Below are positions 17,786 through 26,600 of a stretch of DNA of 64,000 nt, piece after piece. Made by a program: the position numbers and the translations under genes. Each line of letters opens with the position of its first letter. Position 1 is the first letter of the stretch. The stretch lies in the NCBI GenBank assembly GCA_963846915.1, contig CAWJXV010000009.1, positions 248,001 to 312,000 on the forward strand, in the 5' to 3' direction. This DNA is from PALSA-612 sp963846915 (GTDB lineage Bacteria > Actinomycetota > Thermoleophilia > Gaiellales > Gaiellaceae). The notes below the pieces were generated by a model. That model did no database searches and was not told where the DNA came from. It saw only the letters and a program-made list of their open reading frames with translations.

Positions 17786-17855
17786 TGCGCCGGAACTTGA
17801 ACAACAAAGAAGAGAGGGGCTGTGCTCCGCGTGTGGCCCCGTCTGTGGCCCCCTA
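17786..17855 (+). repeat. Element-end repeat, copy 3
   Basis: Shares GGAACTTGAACAACAAAGAA and AGAGGGG, then GTGTGGCCCCGTCTGTGGCC, with the 75-nt copy at 13374-13448. It sits between the integrase remnant and the tRNA, where attachment-site arm sequences would be expected. Confidence 0.55.
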
Positions 17856-17884
17856 GCAGTTCTGGGCGCGCAGACCAAGAGAAC

Positions 17885-17905
17885 GCCCCGCCAAAAAAGC
17901 GGGGC
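17885..17905 (-). terminator. Hairpin downstream of tRNA-Lys
   Basis: GCCCCGC and GCGGGGC form a 7-bp perfect stem around a CAAAAAA loop (TTTTTTG on the - strand). It begins 20 nt after the tRNA 3' end, a usual place for a tRNA terminator; the following sequence is GTTCTCTT rather than a full U tract. Confidence 0.55.
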
Positions 17906-17925
17906 TGTGCAGGCAATTCGGAGGA

Positions 17926-17998
17926 TGGGCCGTGAAGGATTCGAACCTTCGACCTTGGGATTAAGAGTCCCCTGCTCTACCAGCTGAGCTAACGGCCC
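17926..17998 (-). tRNA. tRNA-Lys (CUU)
   Basis: A 73-nt gene without encoded CCA. The acceptor stem GGGCCGT pairs perfectly with ACGGCCC, the D arm is TAGCTCAGCTGGTAGAGCA, the anticodon loop is CTCTTAA (anticodon CTT) and the T arm GAAGG TTCGAAT CCTTC has a perfect 5-bp stem. The last 45 nt are repeated at 14187-14234, so the gene is also an integration target. Confidence 0.95.
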
Positions 17999-18012
17999 GC
18001 GGGCCGACCAGT

Positions 18013-19335
18013 CTAGCCTCCGAGCAGAAAGCGCTGGACGGCGGCCTGCGCGGTCGCCGACCGCTGGGTCGAGTGGCCCGAGCCCCTGATCAGCACCAGC
18101 TTGCCGTTCGTGAGGAGCTTGAGCTCGGCCTTCGGCCACGGAAGCGGTGTCGAAAGGTCGCGGTCGCCGGCGAGGAGCAGGGCCGGCGCGAGGATCTTCG
18201 CGCCACGGGCGGGCTGCGGAGTCGGCGCAGTCGGCGGCCAGTAGAGGCACTGCTGCATGATCCCGTTGCCGACCACCGTCGCCCGGTCGAACGGCCCGAG
18301 CGCGCTCTTCGGCAGCGACGCCGCGTAGCGTTTCAGTGCGGTTGCCCGACCCGCGAGCGGCGCCGACGAGTCTCCCCACGGAAAGAGCCAGTCGCCGCAG
18401 AGCGTGCTCGCATGAAGGCCCTGGCTCAGGTCGGACGCAGGCTCCGACGCCTCCGCCCCCTGCACGTCGCGGAGCAGCCGATCCAGGCGGCCGCGGTTTC
18501 CCAGGCGGGCAGAGTGAAGCGCCTGCGGCAGGCCGCGGTACGTCGGGTCGAGAACGCTGTAGACGACGATCGCGTCGAGCAGCTTCGGCCCGTCGTGGTA
18601 GCGGGCGACGACTGCGCGAAGGTCGTCGGCGCAAACGCCGCAGACGTTCCGCAGCACCTGAGCAACACGCGGAAACGCCTGGGTCTCGAGCTGCCCGCTT
18701 GCCGCGTGCGGGACGACGGAGTCGAGCACGAGCCGGGAGACATGGCCCGGATAGGCGAGGGCGTAGCGCTCGGCGACGTAGGTCCCGTACGACGTGCCGT
18801 CGAGCGCCATCCGCTGGACCCCGAGCGCCTGGCGGAGGCGATCGAGGTCGCGAACGACGTCGTCGGTGCCGAAGAACGCACGCTTGGGCCCGATCGCGGC
18901 CGCGCAGGCACGAACCGCGGCGGCCGTCGGCGGCTGCAGGTCTGAGAAGCCCATCTGGGCCTGTAGCTGAGGACACCGGAGCGCCTCGATCCCCGTGCCG
19001 CGCTGGTCGATCATCACGACCCGGTACTGCCCCGCCACGGCGCCGAGTCGGCTCGATACGCGTGAGATGAAGGAGGCGCCGGGCTGGCCGGGCCCGCCCG
19101 TGAGGACGAGCAGGACGCCGCGAGGTGCCGACCCGCCGCGCCGCGCCGCGACGGCGAGCCTAAGCGTGCCGCCGATGCGGCCCGAGTAGTCGAGCGGGAC
19201 GGTCAGCGTCGAGCACTCGAAGCCGGTCTGTCCGGGACACGCGTGGGCTCCAGGCAGTCCGGCGGCGGCGCTTCCCGCGCGCGTGGCGACAAGCGCAACT
19301 GCGAGGATCCCGATGGCGAGCGCGAGCGACCTCAT
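18013..19335 (-). CDS. Exported alpha/beta-hydrolase (tripeptidyl aminopeptidase-like)
   Basis: A 440-residue protein with a signal peptide (MRSLALAIGILAVALVATRA). The domain starts FECSTLTVPLDYSGRIGGTL, the entry typical of Streptomyces tripeptidyl-aminopeptidase/SCO-type peptidases. GVLLVLTGGPGQPG holds the oxyanion region, MIDQRGTG follows, LDGTSYGTYVAERYAL has the nucleophile Ser (GTSYG), PALLLAGDRDLSTPL the acid and GSGHSTQ the His. A Cys-rich insert (CGVCADD, LCGDWLF) is typical of secreted members. It probably cleaves short peptides outside the cell. It starts only 20 nt from the divergent sugar operon. Confidence 0.87.
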   Translation of the reverse strand: MRSLALAIGILAVALVATRAGSAAAGLPGAHACPGQTGFECSTLTVPLDYSGRIGGTLRLAVAARRGGSAPRGVLLVLTGGPGQPGASFISRVSSRLGAVAGQYRVVMIDQRGTGIEALRCPQLQAQMGFSDLQPPTAAAVRACAAAIGPKRAFFGTDDVVRDLDRLRQALGVQRMALDGTSYGTYVAERYALAYPGHVSRLVLDSVVPHAASGQLETQAFPRVAQVLRNVCGVCADDLRAVVARYHDGPKLLDAIVVYSVLDPTYRGLPQALHSARLGNRGRLDRLLRDVQGAEASEPASDLSQGLHASTLCGDWLFPWGDSSAPLAGRATALKRYAASLPKSALGPFDRATVVGNGIMQQCLYWPPTAPTPQPARGAKILAPALLLAGDRDLSTPLPWPKAELKLLTNGKLVLIRGSGHSTQRSATAQAAVQRFLLGG

Positions 19336-19342
19336 GCCTCTC

Positions 19343-19348
19343 TAGGCT
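19343..19348 (+). promoter_or_regulatory. -10 box (TAGGCT), leaderless sugar operon
   Basis: TAGGCT, exactly 7 nt, then the ATG at 19356. Only 20 nt separate this gene from the divergent hydrolase start. Confidence 0.45.
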
Positions 19349-19355
19349 GAGACGG

Positions 19356-20405
19356 ATGCGAGTCCTGACTGTTGTCGGCAACCGCCCCCAGTTCGTCAAG
19401 TCGGCGCCGCTGTCCGTCGCTCTACGCGAAGCCGGCATCGAGGAGGTCGTCGTCCACACCGGCCAGCACTACGATTCCGAGCTGTCACAGGTGTTCTTCG
19501 ACGAGCTCGGCCTCGTGGAACCGGTCAACCTCGACCTGCGAACGGCCGATGTCGATCGGATGCGCGAGCTCCTCGAGGAACGGACCGGCGCCGAAAGACC
19601 CGACGCGGTCCTCGTCTTCGGCGACACGAACTCGACCCTGGCCGGGGCGCAGGCCGCCGTCGCGACGGGTACGCCGGTCGCGCACGTCGAGGCGGGACTC
19701 CGGAGCGGCGACCTCTCGATGCCCGAGGAGCACAACCGGATCGAGGTCGACCGCATTGCCGACATCCTCCTCTGCCCCGACGAGCGCAGCGCCGACACGC
19801 TTCGCGGAGAACGCGTTGCCGGCCGGATCGAGGTCGTCGGCGACGTCATGTACGACGCGTGCCTCCAGCTTGCACCGGCCGCGCTGGAGCGATCGACCGC
19901 GCTCGCGGACTTCGGGCTCGAACCGAGGCGCTACGTGCTGGCCACGATCCACCGTGAGGCAAACGTCCGGCCCGACCGGCTGGCCCGCATCCTCGACGGC
20001 CTGTCCCGCCTGGAAGAGCCCGTCCTGTTCCCGGCCCATCCCCGCACCGCGGCGACGATCACGTCCGAGTGTCTGACACCGGGCCATGTCCGCCTGAGCC
20101 AGCCACTGTCCTACCTGGACTTCGCGGCGCTTGCGTCGCAGGCGCGCGTGATCGTCACCGATTCGGGAGGCATCCAGAAGGAGGCCTACTGGTACGGGGT
20201 GCCGTGCGTGACGGCGCGGCCGTCGACGGAGTGGAAGGACACCGTCGAGCTGGGCGCGAACGTACTCGTCGACGACGATCCCGACCGGCTCGTCGAGGCA
20301 GTCCGCAAGGCGCAGATGCCCACCGAGCGGCCGCAGCTCTACGGCGACGGGCACGCCTCGGAGAAGGTGGCAGCGGCTCTCCTCGCTAGCCTTGCCGCGT
20401 CATGA
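19356..20405 (+). CDS. wecB: UDP-GlcNAc 2-epimerase (non-hydrolysing)
   Basis: A 349-residue GT-B-fold epimerase interconverting UDP-GlcNAc (or a 3-amino-uronic derivative) and the manno form. Landmarks: VVGNRPQFVKSAPLS, VVHTGQHYD, VFGDTNSTLAGA, HVEAGLRSGD, MPEEHNRIEVDRIAD, ATIHREANV and VTDSGGIQKEAYWYGVPCVT, the family sequence in order. It opens a four-gene operon; the stop overlaps the next ATG (ATGA). With an acyltransferase and a 3-oxidase-like protein downstream, a WbpI-type role (2-epimerisation of a 2,3-diacetamido uronic acid) is as likely as WecB. Confidence 0.92.
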   Translation: MRVLTVVGNRPQFVKSAPLSVALREAGIEEVVVHTGQHYDSELSQVFFDELGLVEPVNLDLRTADVDRMRELLEERTGAERPDAVLVFGDTNSTLAGAQAAVATGTPVAHVEAGLRSGDLSMPEEHNRIEVDRIADILLCPDERSADTLRGERVAGRIEVVGDVMYDACLQLAPAALERSTALADFGLEPRRYVLATIHREANVRPDRLARILDGLSRLEEPVLFPAHPRTAATITSECLTPGHVRLSQPLSYLDFAALASQARVIVTDSGGIQKEAYWYGVPCVTARPSTEWKDTVELGANVLVDDDPDRLVEAVRKAQMPTERPQLYGDGHASEKVAAALLASLAAS

Positions 20406-21658
20406 GCCGCGTTGCGATCGTCGGGGCAGGCTACGTCGGCCTGCCACTTGCCCAGGTGTTCGCGGACGGCGGCAACGACGTCGTGCTGGTCGACGTCGAG
20501 CGCCGCGTCGTCGAGGGGATCAACCGCGGCGAGAGCCACATCGAGGACGTTCCGTCTGAAGAGCTCGCGCCGCTCGTCGAGCGCGGAGCCGTCCGCGCCA
20601 CGACCGACTACGACGAGCTCTCGGGCGCGGACGCGATCCTGATCGCGCTCGCGACGCCGCTGACGAAGCAGCGCGAGCCCGATCTCTCGATCGTCACCAC
20701 CGCCGTCACCGGCATCGCCCAGCGGCTCCGCGCCGGCCAGCTCGTCGTCCTCGAGTCGACCACCTACCCGGGAACCACGCGCGAGGTCGTGAGGCCGATC
20801 CTGGAGGAGCTCTCCGGCCTCGAGGCGGGCAAGGACTTCCACCTCGCGTTCTCACCCGAGCGCGTCGATCCGGGCAACGAGACGTGGTCGACGAAGACGG
20901 TGCCGAAGATCGTGGGCGGCATCACCGACGAGTGCACGCGCCGCGCGGCCGAGCTCTACGGGAGCGTCGTCGACACGGTTCATCCCGTCTCGTCGCCCGA
21001 GGCCGCCGAGCTGACGAAGCTGCTCGAGAACATCTTCCGCTCGGTGAATATCGCGCTCGTCAACGAGCTGGCCCAGCTCTGCGAGCGGATGAGCATCGAC
21101 GTCTGGGAGGTCGTGGGCGCGGCGGCAACGAAGCCGTTCGGCTTCATGAGCTTCAAGCCCGGGCCCGGCCTGGGCGGCCATTGCATCCCGGTCGACCCCT
21201 TCTACCTCACCTGGAAGGCGCGCGAGTACGGCTTCTACACGGAGTTCATCGAGCTGGCCGGGAAGGTCAACGAGGGGATGCCGTATTACTGCCGCTCGCT
21301 GATCTCGCAGGCGCTCAACCACGGCGCCGAGCGCTCGCTGAAGGGCGCGAAGGTCCTCGTGCTCGGCGTCGCCTACAAATCGGACATCTCGGACGTCCGC
21401 GAGTCGCCGGCGCTGAAGGTGATGGACCTGCTCGAGCACGCCGGTGCCGAAGTCTCCTACCACGACCCGCACGTGCCGACGCTGAACGGGAAGAGCTCCG
21501 TGCCGCTCGAGCCGGGCGCCTATGACTGCGTCGCGATCCTGACCGCGCACTCGTCCATCGACCATGCGCAGATCGTTCGCGACGCGAAGGTCGTCGTCGA
21601 CTTCCGCAACGCGACGGGCGACGCGGGCCGCAACGACCCCAAGGTCTGGAAGCTGTGA
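20402..21658 (+). CDS. UDP-N-acetylhexosamine 6-dehydrogenase (WbpA/WecC family)
   Basis: A 418-residue NAD-dependent dehydrogenase that oxidises C6 of a UDP-HexNAc to the uronic acid. The N-terminal Rossmann motif is VAIVGAGYVGLPLAQVFADG, ESTTYPGTTREVVRPILEEL and AFSPERVDPGN follow, and PGPGLGGHCIPVDPFYLTW carries the catalytic Cys. KPFGFMSFKPGPG resembles UDP-GlcNAc 6-dehydrogenases (WbpA). The last domain has VLVLGVAYKSDISDVRESPA. It overlaps the genes on both sides by 4 nt (ATGA, GTGA), so translation is coupled. GlcNAc versus ManNAc specificity cannot be settled from sequence alone. Confidence 0.92.
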   Translation: MSRVAIVGAGYVGLPLAQVFADGGNDVVLVDVERRVVEGINRGESHIEDVPSEELAPLVERGAVRATTDYDELSGADAILIALATPLTKQREPDLSIVTTAVTGIAQRLRAGQLVVLESTTYPGTTREVVRPILEELSGLEAGKDFHLAFSPERVDPGNETWSTKTVPKIVGGITDECTRRAAELYGSVVDTVHPVSSPEAAELTKLLENIFRSVNIALVNELAQLCERMSIDVWEVVGAAATKPFGFMSFKPGPGLGGHCIPVDPFYLTWKAREYGFYTEFIELAGKVNEGMPYYCRSLISQALNHGAERSLKGAKVLVLGVAYKSDISDVRESPALKVMDLLEHAGAEVSYHDPHVPTLNGKSSVPLEPGAYDCVAILTAHSSIDHAQIVRDAKVVVDFRNATGDAGRNDPKVWKL

Positions 21659-22641
21659 CGCGGGTCGCGGTCGCCGGGCTCGGCTACTGGGGGCCGAACC
21701 TGGTGCGCAACTTCGAACAGCTCGCCGAGCTCGCCTGGATCTGCGACACCGATGCGGAGGCGCTGCGGACGTTCTCCGAGCGCTATCCGCAGGCGCGGGC
21801 GACGTCGGATGTCGAAGAGCTCCTCGCCGACCCCGAGCTCGACGCCGTCGTGATCTCGACGCCCGTGCCGACCCACTACACGCTCGCCAGGCAGGCGCTC
21901 GAGGCCGGCAAGCACGTCCTCGTCGAGAAGCCGCCTGCGATGCGAGGCTCGGAGATGGAGGAGCTTGTCCAGCTCTCCGAGGAGCGCGACCTCGTCTGCA
22001 TGCCCGGGCACCTGCTGCTCTACCACCCCGGCGTCCAGAAGCTGAAGGAGCTGGTGGACGCGGGGTCGCTCGGGGACGTGCTCTGCGTCTACGGGAACCG
22101 CCAGAACCTCGGGATCATCCGCAAGGACGAGAACGCGCTCTGGTCTCTAGGAGTTCACGACCTCTCGGTCATTCTCTACCTCCTCGGCGAGGAGCCGCAC
22201 GAGGTCGTGGCCCACGGTCGCGCGCTACTTCCCGGCACGACCGTCGAGGACGTCGTCTTCTGCTATCTCGAGTTCCCGTCGGGGAAGATCGCGCACATGC
22301 ACCTCTCCTGGCTCGACCCGCACAAGATGCGGCGGCTCACGGTCGTCGGCACCGAGAAGATGGTCGTGTTCGACGACATGGAGCTCGAGCGCAAGGTGAC
22401 CGTGTACGAGAAGGGCCCATGGCAGCGCGCCGAGAGCTACGGCGAGTGGCAGACCCGCTCCGGCGACATCCACGTCCCGAAGATCCCGACCGACGAGCCG
22501 CTGCGGCTCGAGTGCGAGCACTTCCTCGCGCTCGTACGCGGCGAGGGCGACCGGCGGCGGGTGGCGCGCGACGGCGCCATGGTCGTGCGGGCGCTCGAGC
22601 GTCTGACCGCATCCCTGTCCACCGGCAGCCCGGCCTTGTAA
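21655..22641 (+). CDS. Gfo/Idh/MocA-family oxidoreductase (WbpB-like)
   Basis: A 328-residue NAD-dependent oxidoreductase: Rossmann start VAVAGLGYWGPNLVRNFEQL, then VVISTPVPTHYTLARQALEA and GKHVLVEKPPAM (the conserved EKP lysine), and the C-terminal beta-sheet domain with WSLGVHDLSVILYLLGE. The GTG start overlaps the upstream stop in GTGA. In Pseudomonas O-antigen synthesis a WbpB-type enzyme oxidises the 3-position of UDP-GlcNAcA before transamination, a role that fits its place between the 6-dehydrogenase and the acyltransferase. No aminotransferase follows here. Confidence 0.9.
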   Translation: MTRVAVAGLGYWGPNLVRNFEQLAELAWICDTDAEALRTFSERYPQARATSDVEELLADPELDAVVISTPVPTHYTLARQALEAGKHVLVEKPPAMRGSEMEELVQLSEERDLVCMPGHLLLYHPGVQKLKELVDAGSLGDVLCVYGNRQNLGIIRKDENALWSLGVHDLSVILYLLGEEPHEVVAHGRALLPGTTVEDVVFCYLEFPSGKIAHMHLSWLDPHKMRRLTVVGTEKMVVFDDMELERKVTVYEKGPWQRAESYGEWQTRSGDIHVPKIPTDEPLRLECEHFLALVRGEGDRRRVARDGAMVVRALERLTASLSTGSPAL

Positions 22642-22657
22642 CAACTTGTTGCAAGGT

Positions 22658-23305
22658 ATGGACGGTGACATTCATTCCACGGCGATCGTCGATCGGGCGA
22701 CCGTGCTCGGCGAGGGCGTCAGGGTGCTGGAGCACGCCGTCGTCGGCAAGCAGCCCGTGCTGTCGCCGCGATCGACCGCGTCGCGGGTGCCGCTGCCGCC
22801 GGCCGTGCTCGGAGCGGGAACTGTCGTCTCGACCGGCGCGATCGTGTTCGCGGGCGCCAGCCTCGGCGCGCGCGTCCTCGTCGGCGACGGGGCCTGCGTC
22901 CGCGAACGCTGCGTGATCGGCGACGACGTGGTCATCGGCCGCGGCTCGCTGGTCGAGAACGACACGACCGTCGGCGCGCGCACGACGATCCAGGCGCACG
23001 CCTACGTCACCGCCTACTCGACGCTGGAGGAGGACGTGTTCGTCGCACCCTGCGTCGTGACGACGAACGACAACTTCATGGGCCGCACCGAGCGCCGCCA
23101 CGAGCTGAAGAGAGGCCCAACGATCCGCCGCGGCGCGCGCGTCGGCGGCGGCGCCGTCCTCTGCCCGGGGATCGAGATCGGCGAGGAGGCGTTCGTCGGC
23201 GCGGGCGCCGTCGTGACGAAGGACGTGCCGCCGCGCAAGGTCGTCGTCGGCAACCCCGCGCGGGTGATCCGCGACGTCGCGGACGACGAACTGCTCGACC
23301 GCTAG
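22658..23305 (+). CDS. Left-handed beta-helix acyltransferase (WbpD-like)
   Basis: A 215-residue hexapeptide-repeat protein. It begins MDGDIHSTAIVDRATVLGEG and runs through many [LIV]Gxxxx turns: VVGKQPVLSP, TVVSTGAIVFAG, CVIGDDVVIGRG, LVENDTTVGARTTIQAHAYV, then CPGIEIGEEAFVGAGAVVTK and VVGNPARVIRDV at the C-terminus, as in N-acetyltransferases of the NeuD/WbpD/PglD set. The loop TNDNFMGRTERRHELKRGPT is the WbpD-type acceptor region. I use the ATG at 22658; a TTG at 22646 is possible. It would acetylate a 3-amino sugar nucleotide made by the upstream genes. Confidence 0.87.
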   Translation: MDGDIHSTAIVDRATVLGEGVRVLEHAVVGKQPVLSPRSTASRVPLPPAVLGAGTVVSTGAIVFAGASLGARVLVGDGACVRERCVIGDDVVIGRGSLVENDTTVGARTTIQAHAYVTAYSTLEEDVFVAPCVVTTNDNFMGRTERRHELKRGPTIRRGARVGGGAVLCPGIEIGEEAFVGAGAVVTKDVPPRKVVVGNPARVIRDVADDELLDR

Positions 23306-23472
23306 AGGCTTGATGTGAAATTGCGTCGACGTCGGGGGCGCTCCAGGCCAAGCCGGGCGGTGTGGCCGGTCCGCGTCGCGTAGCGGCGCTACGTGTCGCG
23401 ACCGGACGCGCCGATCCGGCGCCGTGCGTGGGGCGTCATCCGATCCGGTGGAATTTCACGTCGAGCCTCTAG
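23302..23472. repeat. 171-bp imperfect palindrome with 21-bp terminal inverted repeats
   Basis: CTAGAGGCTTGATGTGAAAT (23302-23321) is matched 19 of 21 by the inverse complement of 23452-23472. A second, inner hairpin around 23388 pairs CGCGTCGCGTAGCG with CGCTACGTGTCGCG (12 of 14). The left arm includes the stop codon of the acyltransferase. The form fits a miniature inverted-repeat element or a very long terminator-like hairpin. No reading frame of note lies inside. Confidence 0.65.
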
Positions 23473-23601
23473 CTCTTGCAGGCCCGGTGGTAGCTCCGGC
23501 CGGGTAGGTACTGCCGCAGCTCAGCTGTCGAGGTGGAGCACCGGGTTGCCAAGTCGCCGGCAACGAGGGAAGATCGAGTCCCCGTAGGAGGTCCGGTAGG
23601 C

Positions 23602-26600
23602 ATGACCGAGGTCGCATCCGCCGGCGCGGGCACCGGCGGCGACGGACAACAAGGCATCGAGCGCGTCTTTCTGATCGCGGACGTCCGCGGCTATACGCGT
23701 TTCACGCGGGAGCACGGCGACGCCGAGGCGGCCCGGCTCGCGGGCCGGTTCGCAGAGCTCGCGCGGGACGCGGTCGAGGCTCGTAGCGGGCGCGTAGTCG
23801 AGTTGCGGGGCGACGAGGTGCTCGCCGTCTTCGACTCAGCCTCGCAGGCGGTGCTGGCGGCAAGGGAGCTTGCGGCTGTCTGCGGCGACGAGGCGGCGGC
23901 CGACGGGGGCCTGCCGTTGCTCGTCGGTGCCGGAATCGACGTGGGTGAAGCCGTTCCGCTGGAGGGCGGCTTCCGCGGCGCGGCTCTGAACACGGCGTCG
24001 CGCCTCTGCTCGCACGCCACCGTCGGGCAGGTGCTGGTGACGACGGGGCTGGCCGAGCGAGCCGACGAGGTGCCCGGCATCCGGTTCGAAAAGTCAGGCT
24101 CGCTCGAGCTGAAAGGGTTCGACGAGCCGGTCGAGATCGTCGAGGCAGTCGATGACGCGCGGGCGTCACCTATCGCACGACCCGGACCCGCGGACCGGCG
24201 GCCGCTCCCGCTCGAACTGGAGCCCGATTCGCCCCTCGTCGGCCGTGAGCACGAGTTCGCCTGGCTGCGCGGCTCGTGGCGCCAGGTCGCACGTGGCCAC
24301 GGCCGGATGCTCGTCCTGTCAGGCGCCGCCGGGATCGGCAAGAGCCGCCTCGCCGCCGAGCTTGCCGCATTCGCCTGGCGGGAGGGCGGAGCGGTCTCCT
24401 ACGCAGGAGCGGGCGGGACGGCGGCCGCCACGGCCGGATCCGAGCTTCGAGCCGCGCTCGCCGAGCACGGGCCCGTCCTGCTCGTGCTGGACGACCTCGA
24501 CGCGACTGCGACCACGCTCGCGCCCATCCTCACGGACGCGATCCCCGAGATCGAGGGTCGTCCGGTCCTCGTCCTCTGCCTGCTCCGCGATCCAGAGCTC
24601 GGTCCCGACGTCGAGCGCCTGCTGCGCGCCGTGGACGTGCGAGGCGACGGCCATCGCGGGCTCGGGCCCCTCGACGCCGACGGGGTGCGGGGCATCGCCG
24701 CCCTGTACGCGGCCGACGACGTCGACAGCGTGCCGCTCGAGTCGATCGCGCGCGCCTCCGATGGCGTCCCCGCGCGGATCCACGAGCGGATGAGCGAGTG
24801 GGCGCAGCAGGAGGCCGCGCGTCGGCTGACCGCAGCCGCGGAGTTCCTGGCCGCCGAGCGCCGCCACCGGCGGGCGGATCTCGCGTTCGCGAACAACGCA
24901 ATCGGGCTCAAGCTGGGCCGGATCTATGCCGTCGAGGCGACGACGGTCGACCTCGGCCCCGGTGAGGCGCCGTACAAGGGACTGGCGGCATTCGAGGAAT
25001 CCGACGCCGCGCTCTTCTTCGGGCGCGAGCAGCTGGTCGGCGAGCTCGCTGCGCGCACGGTGGGAGCGGGCCTGCTCGCGGTCGTCGGCGCATCCGGCAG
25101 CGGGAAGTCGTCCGTGATCGCCGCCGGCCTCCTGCCCTCGCTCCGCGCCGGACTGCTTCCCGGAAGCGAGCGCTGGACGACGTCGTCGATCCGTCCCGGC
25201 GAGCATCCGGTCGCCGAGCTCTCGACCGTCGACACGAGCGGCGACGAGCGGCTCGTGCTGGTCGTCGACCAGTTCGAGGAGGTGTTCACTCTCTGCAAGG
25301 ACGAGGAGGAGCGCGCCGCTTTCGTCGACCGGCTCGCCGGGCTCGCGGCCGATCCCGATCGCTACGTCGTCGTCGTGAGCATCCGTGGCGACTACTACGG
25401 CCACTGCGCCCCCTACCCCGATCTCGCCGGCCTCGTCTCCGCCAATCAGGTGCTCGTTGGACCGATGAGTGTGGACGAGCTGCGGCGGGCGATCGAGCTG
25501 CCCGGACGGCGAGCCGGCGTGCGCGTCGAGTCGGGGTTGACCGACGCGCTCGTGGAGGAGATCGGGGACGAGCCGGGCGGCCTGCCGCTTCTCTCGACCG
25601 CCCTCGTCGAGCTCTGGCGGGAGCGCGAGGACGACTGGCTGCGTCTCTCCGTCCACCAGAGGCTCGGCGGCGTGCGAGGCGCCGTCGCCCGCCTCGCGGA
25701 GAGCTCGTACGAGAACCTGTCGGACGAGGAGCGGGACGCCGCACGGCGCCTCTTCCTGCGGCTGGTCGCGACCGGCGACGAGGGCGCGCTCGCGCGACGG
25801 CGAGTCCCCCTGTCGGAGCTGGATCTCGACCGCGACCCGGCTCTGACAGCCGTCGTCGACCGGCTCACGGCTGACCGGCTCCTGACCGCACAGGGCTCGA
25901 GCATCGAGGTCGCCCACGAGGCGCTGCTGCGAGAGTGGCCCCGCTTCCAGGAGTGGCTCGCCGAGGACGCCCAGGGCCGGGAGCTCCGCGAGCACCTGAC
26001 CGAGAGCGCGAAGCGCTGGGACGTGGCCGGTCGCGATCCAGCCGAGCTCTACCGCGGGGCACGCCTGAGCAGCACGCTCGACTGGGCCGCCGGTCGCGAA
26101 CGCGAGCTGAACGAGCTCGAGCGCGACTTCCTCGGCGAGAGCCGAAGCCATGCGGATCTCGAGGCAACACGGCAGCGCCGACAGAACCGCCGGCTCCGCG
26201 GACTCCTCGTCGGGGCCGGCGTGCTGCTCGTCGCTGCGATCGTCGGCGGCGTCGTCGCGCTGCAACAGCGGAGCTCGGCGCAGCACCAGGCGACGGTCGC
26301 GCTCGGGCGCCAGCTCGGCGCCGAGGCCGTCTCGCAGCCGCGCATCGACCTGTCGATGCTGCTCGCCCGCGAGTCGTTGAACCTCGACCGCTCGCCGCAG
26401 ACCGAGGGGACGCTGCTGGCCACGCTCCTGCGCAGCCCCGCAGCGATCGGCACGTTCGCGCTCGGAATCTCGGACGGCCGCCCGCAGGAGGTCAAGGTCT
26501 CGCCAGACGGCCGCTCGATCGCGGCGATCACGAACTGCTGCGGCATGAAGATCTTCGACACGCGTACACACCAGCTCGTGCGCACGATCCCGCTCGTCAA

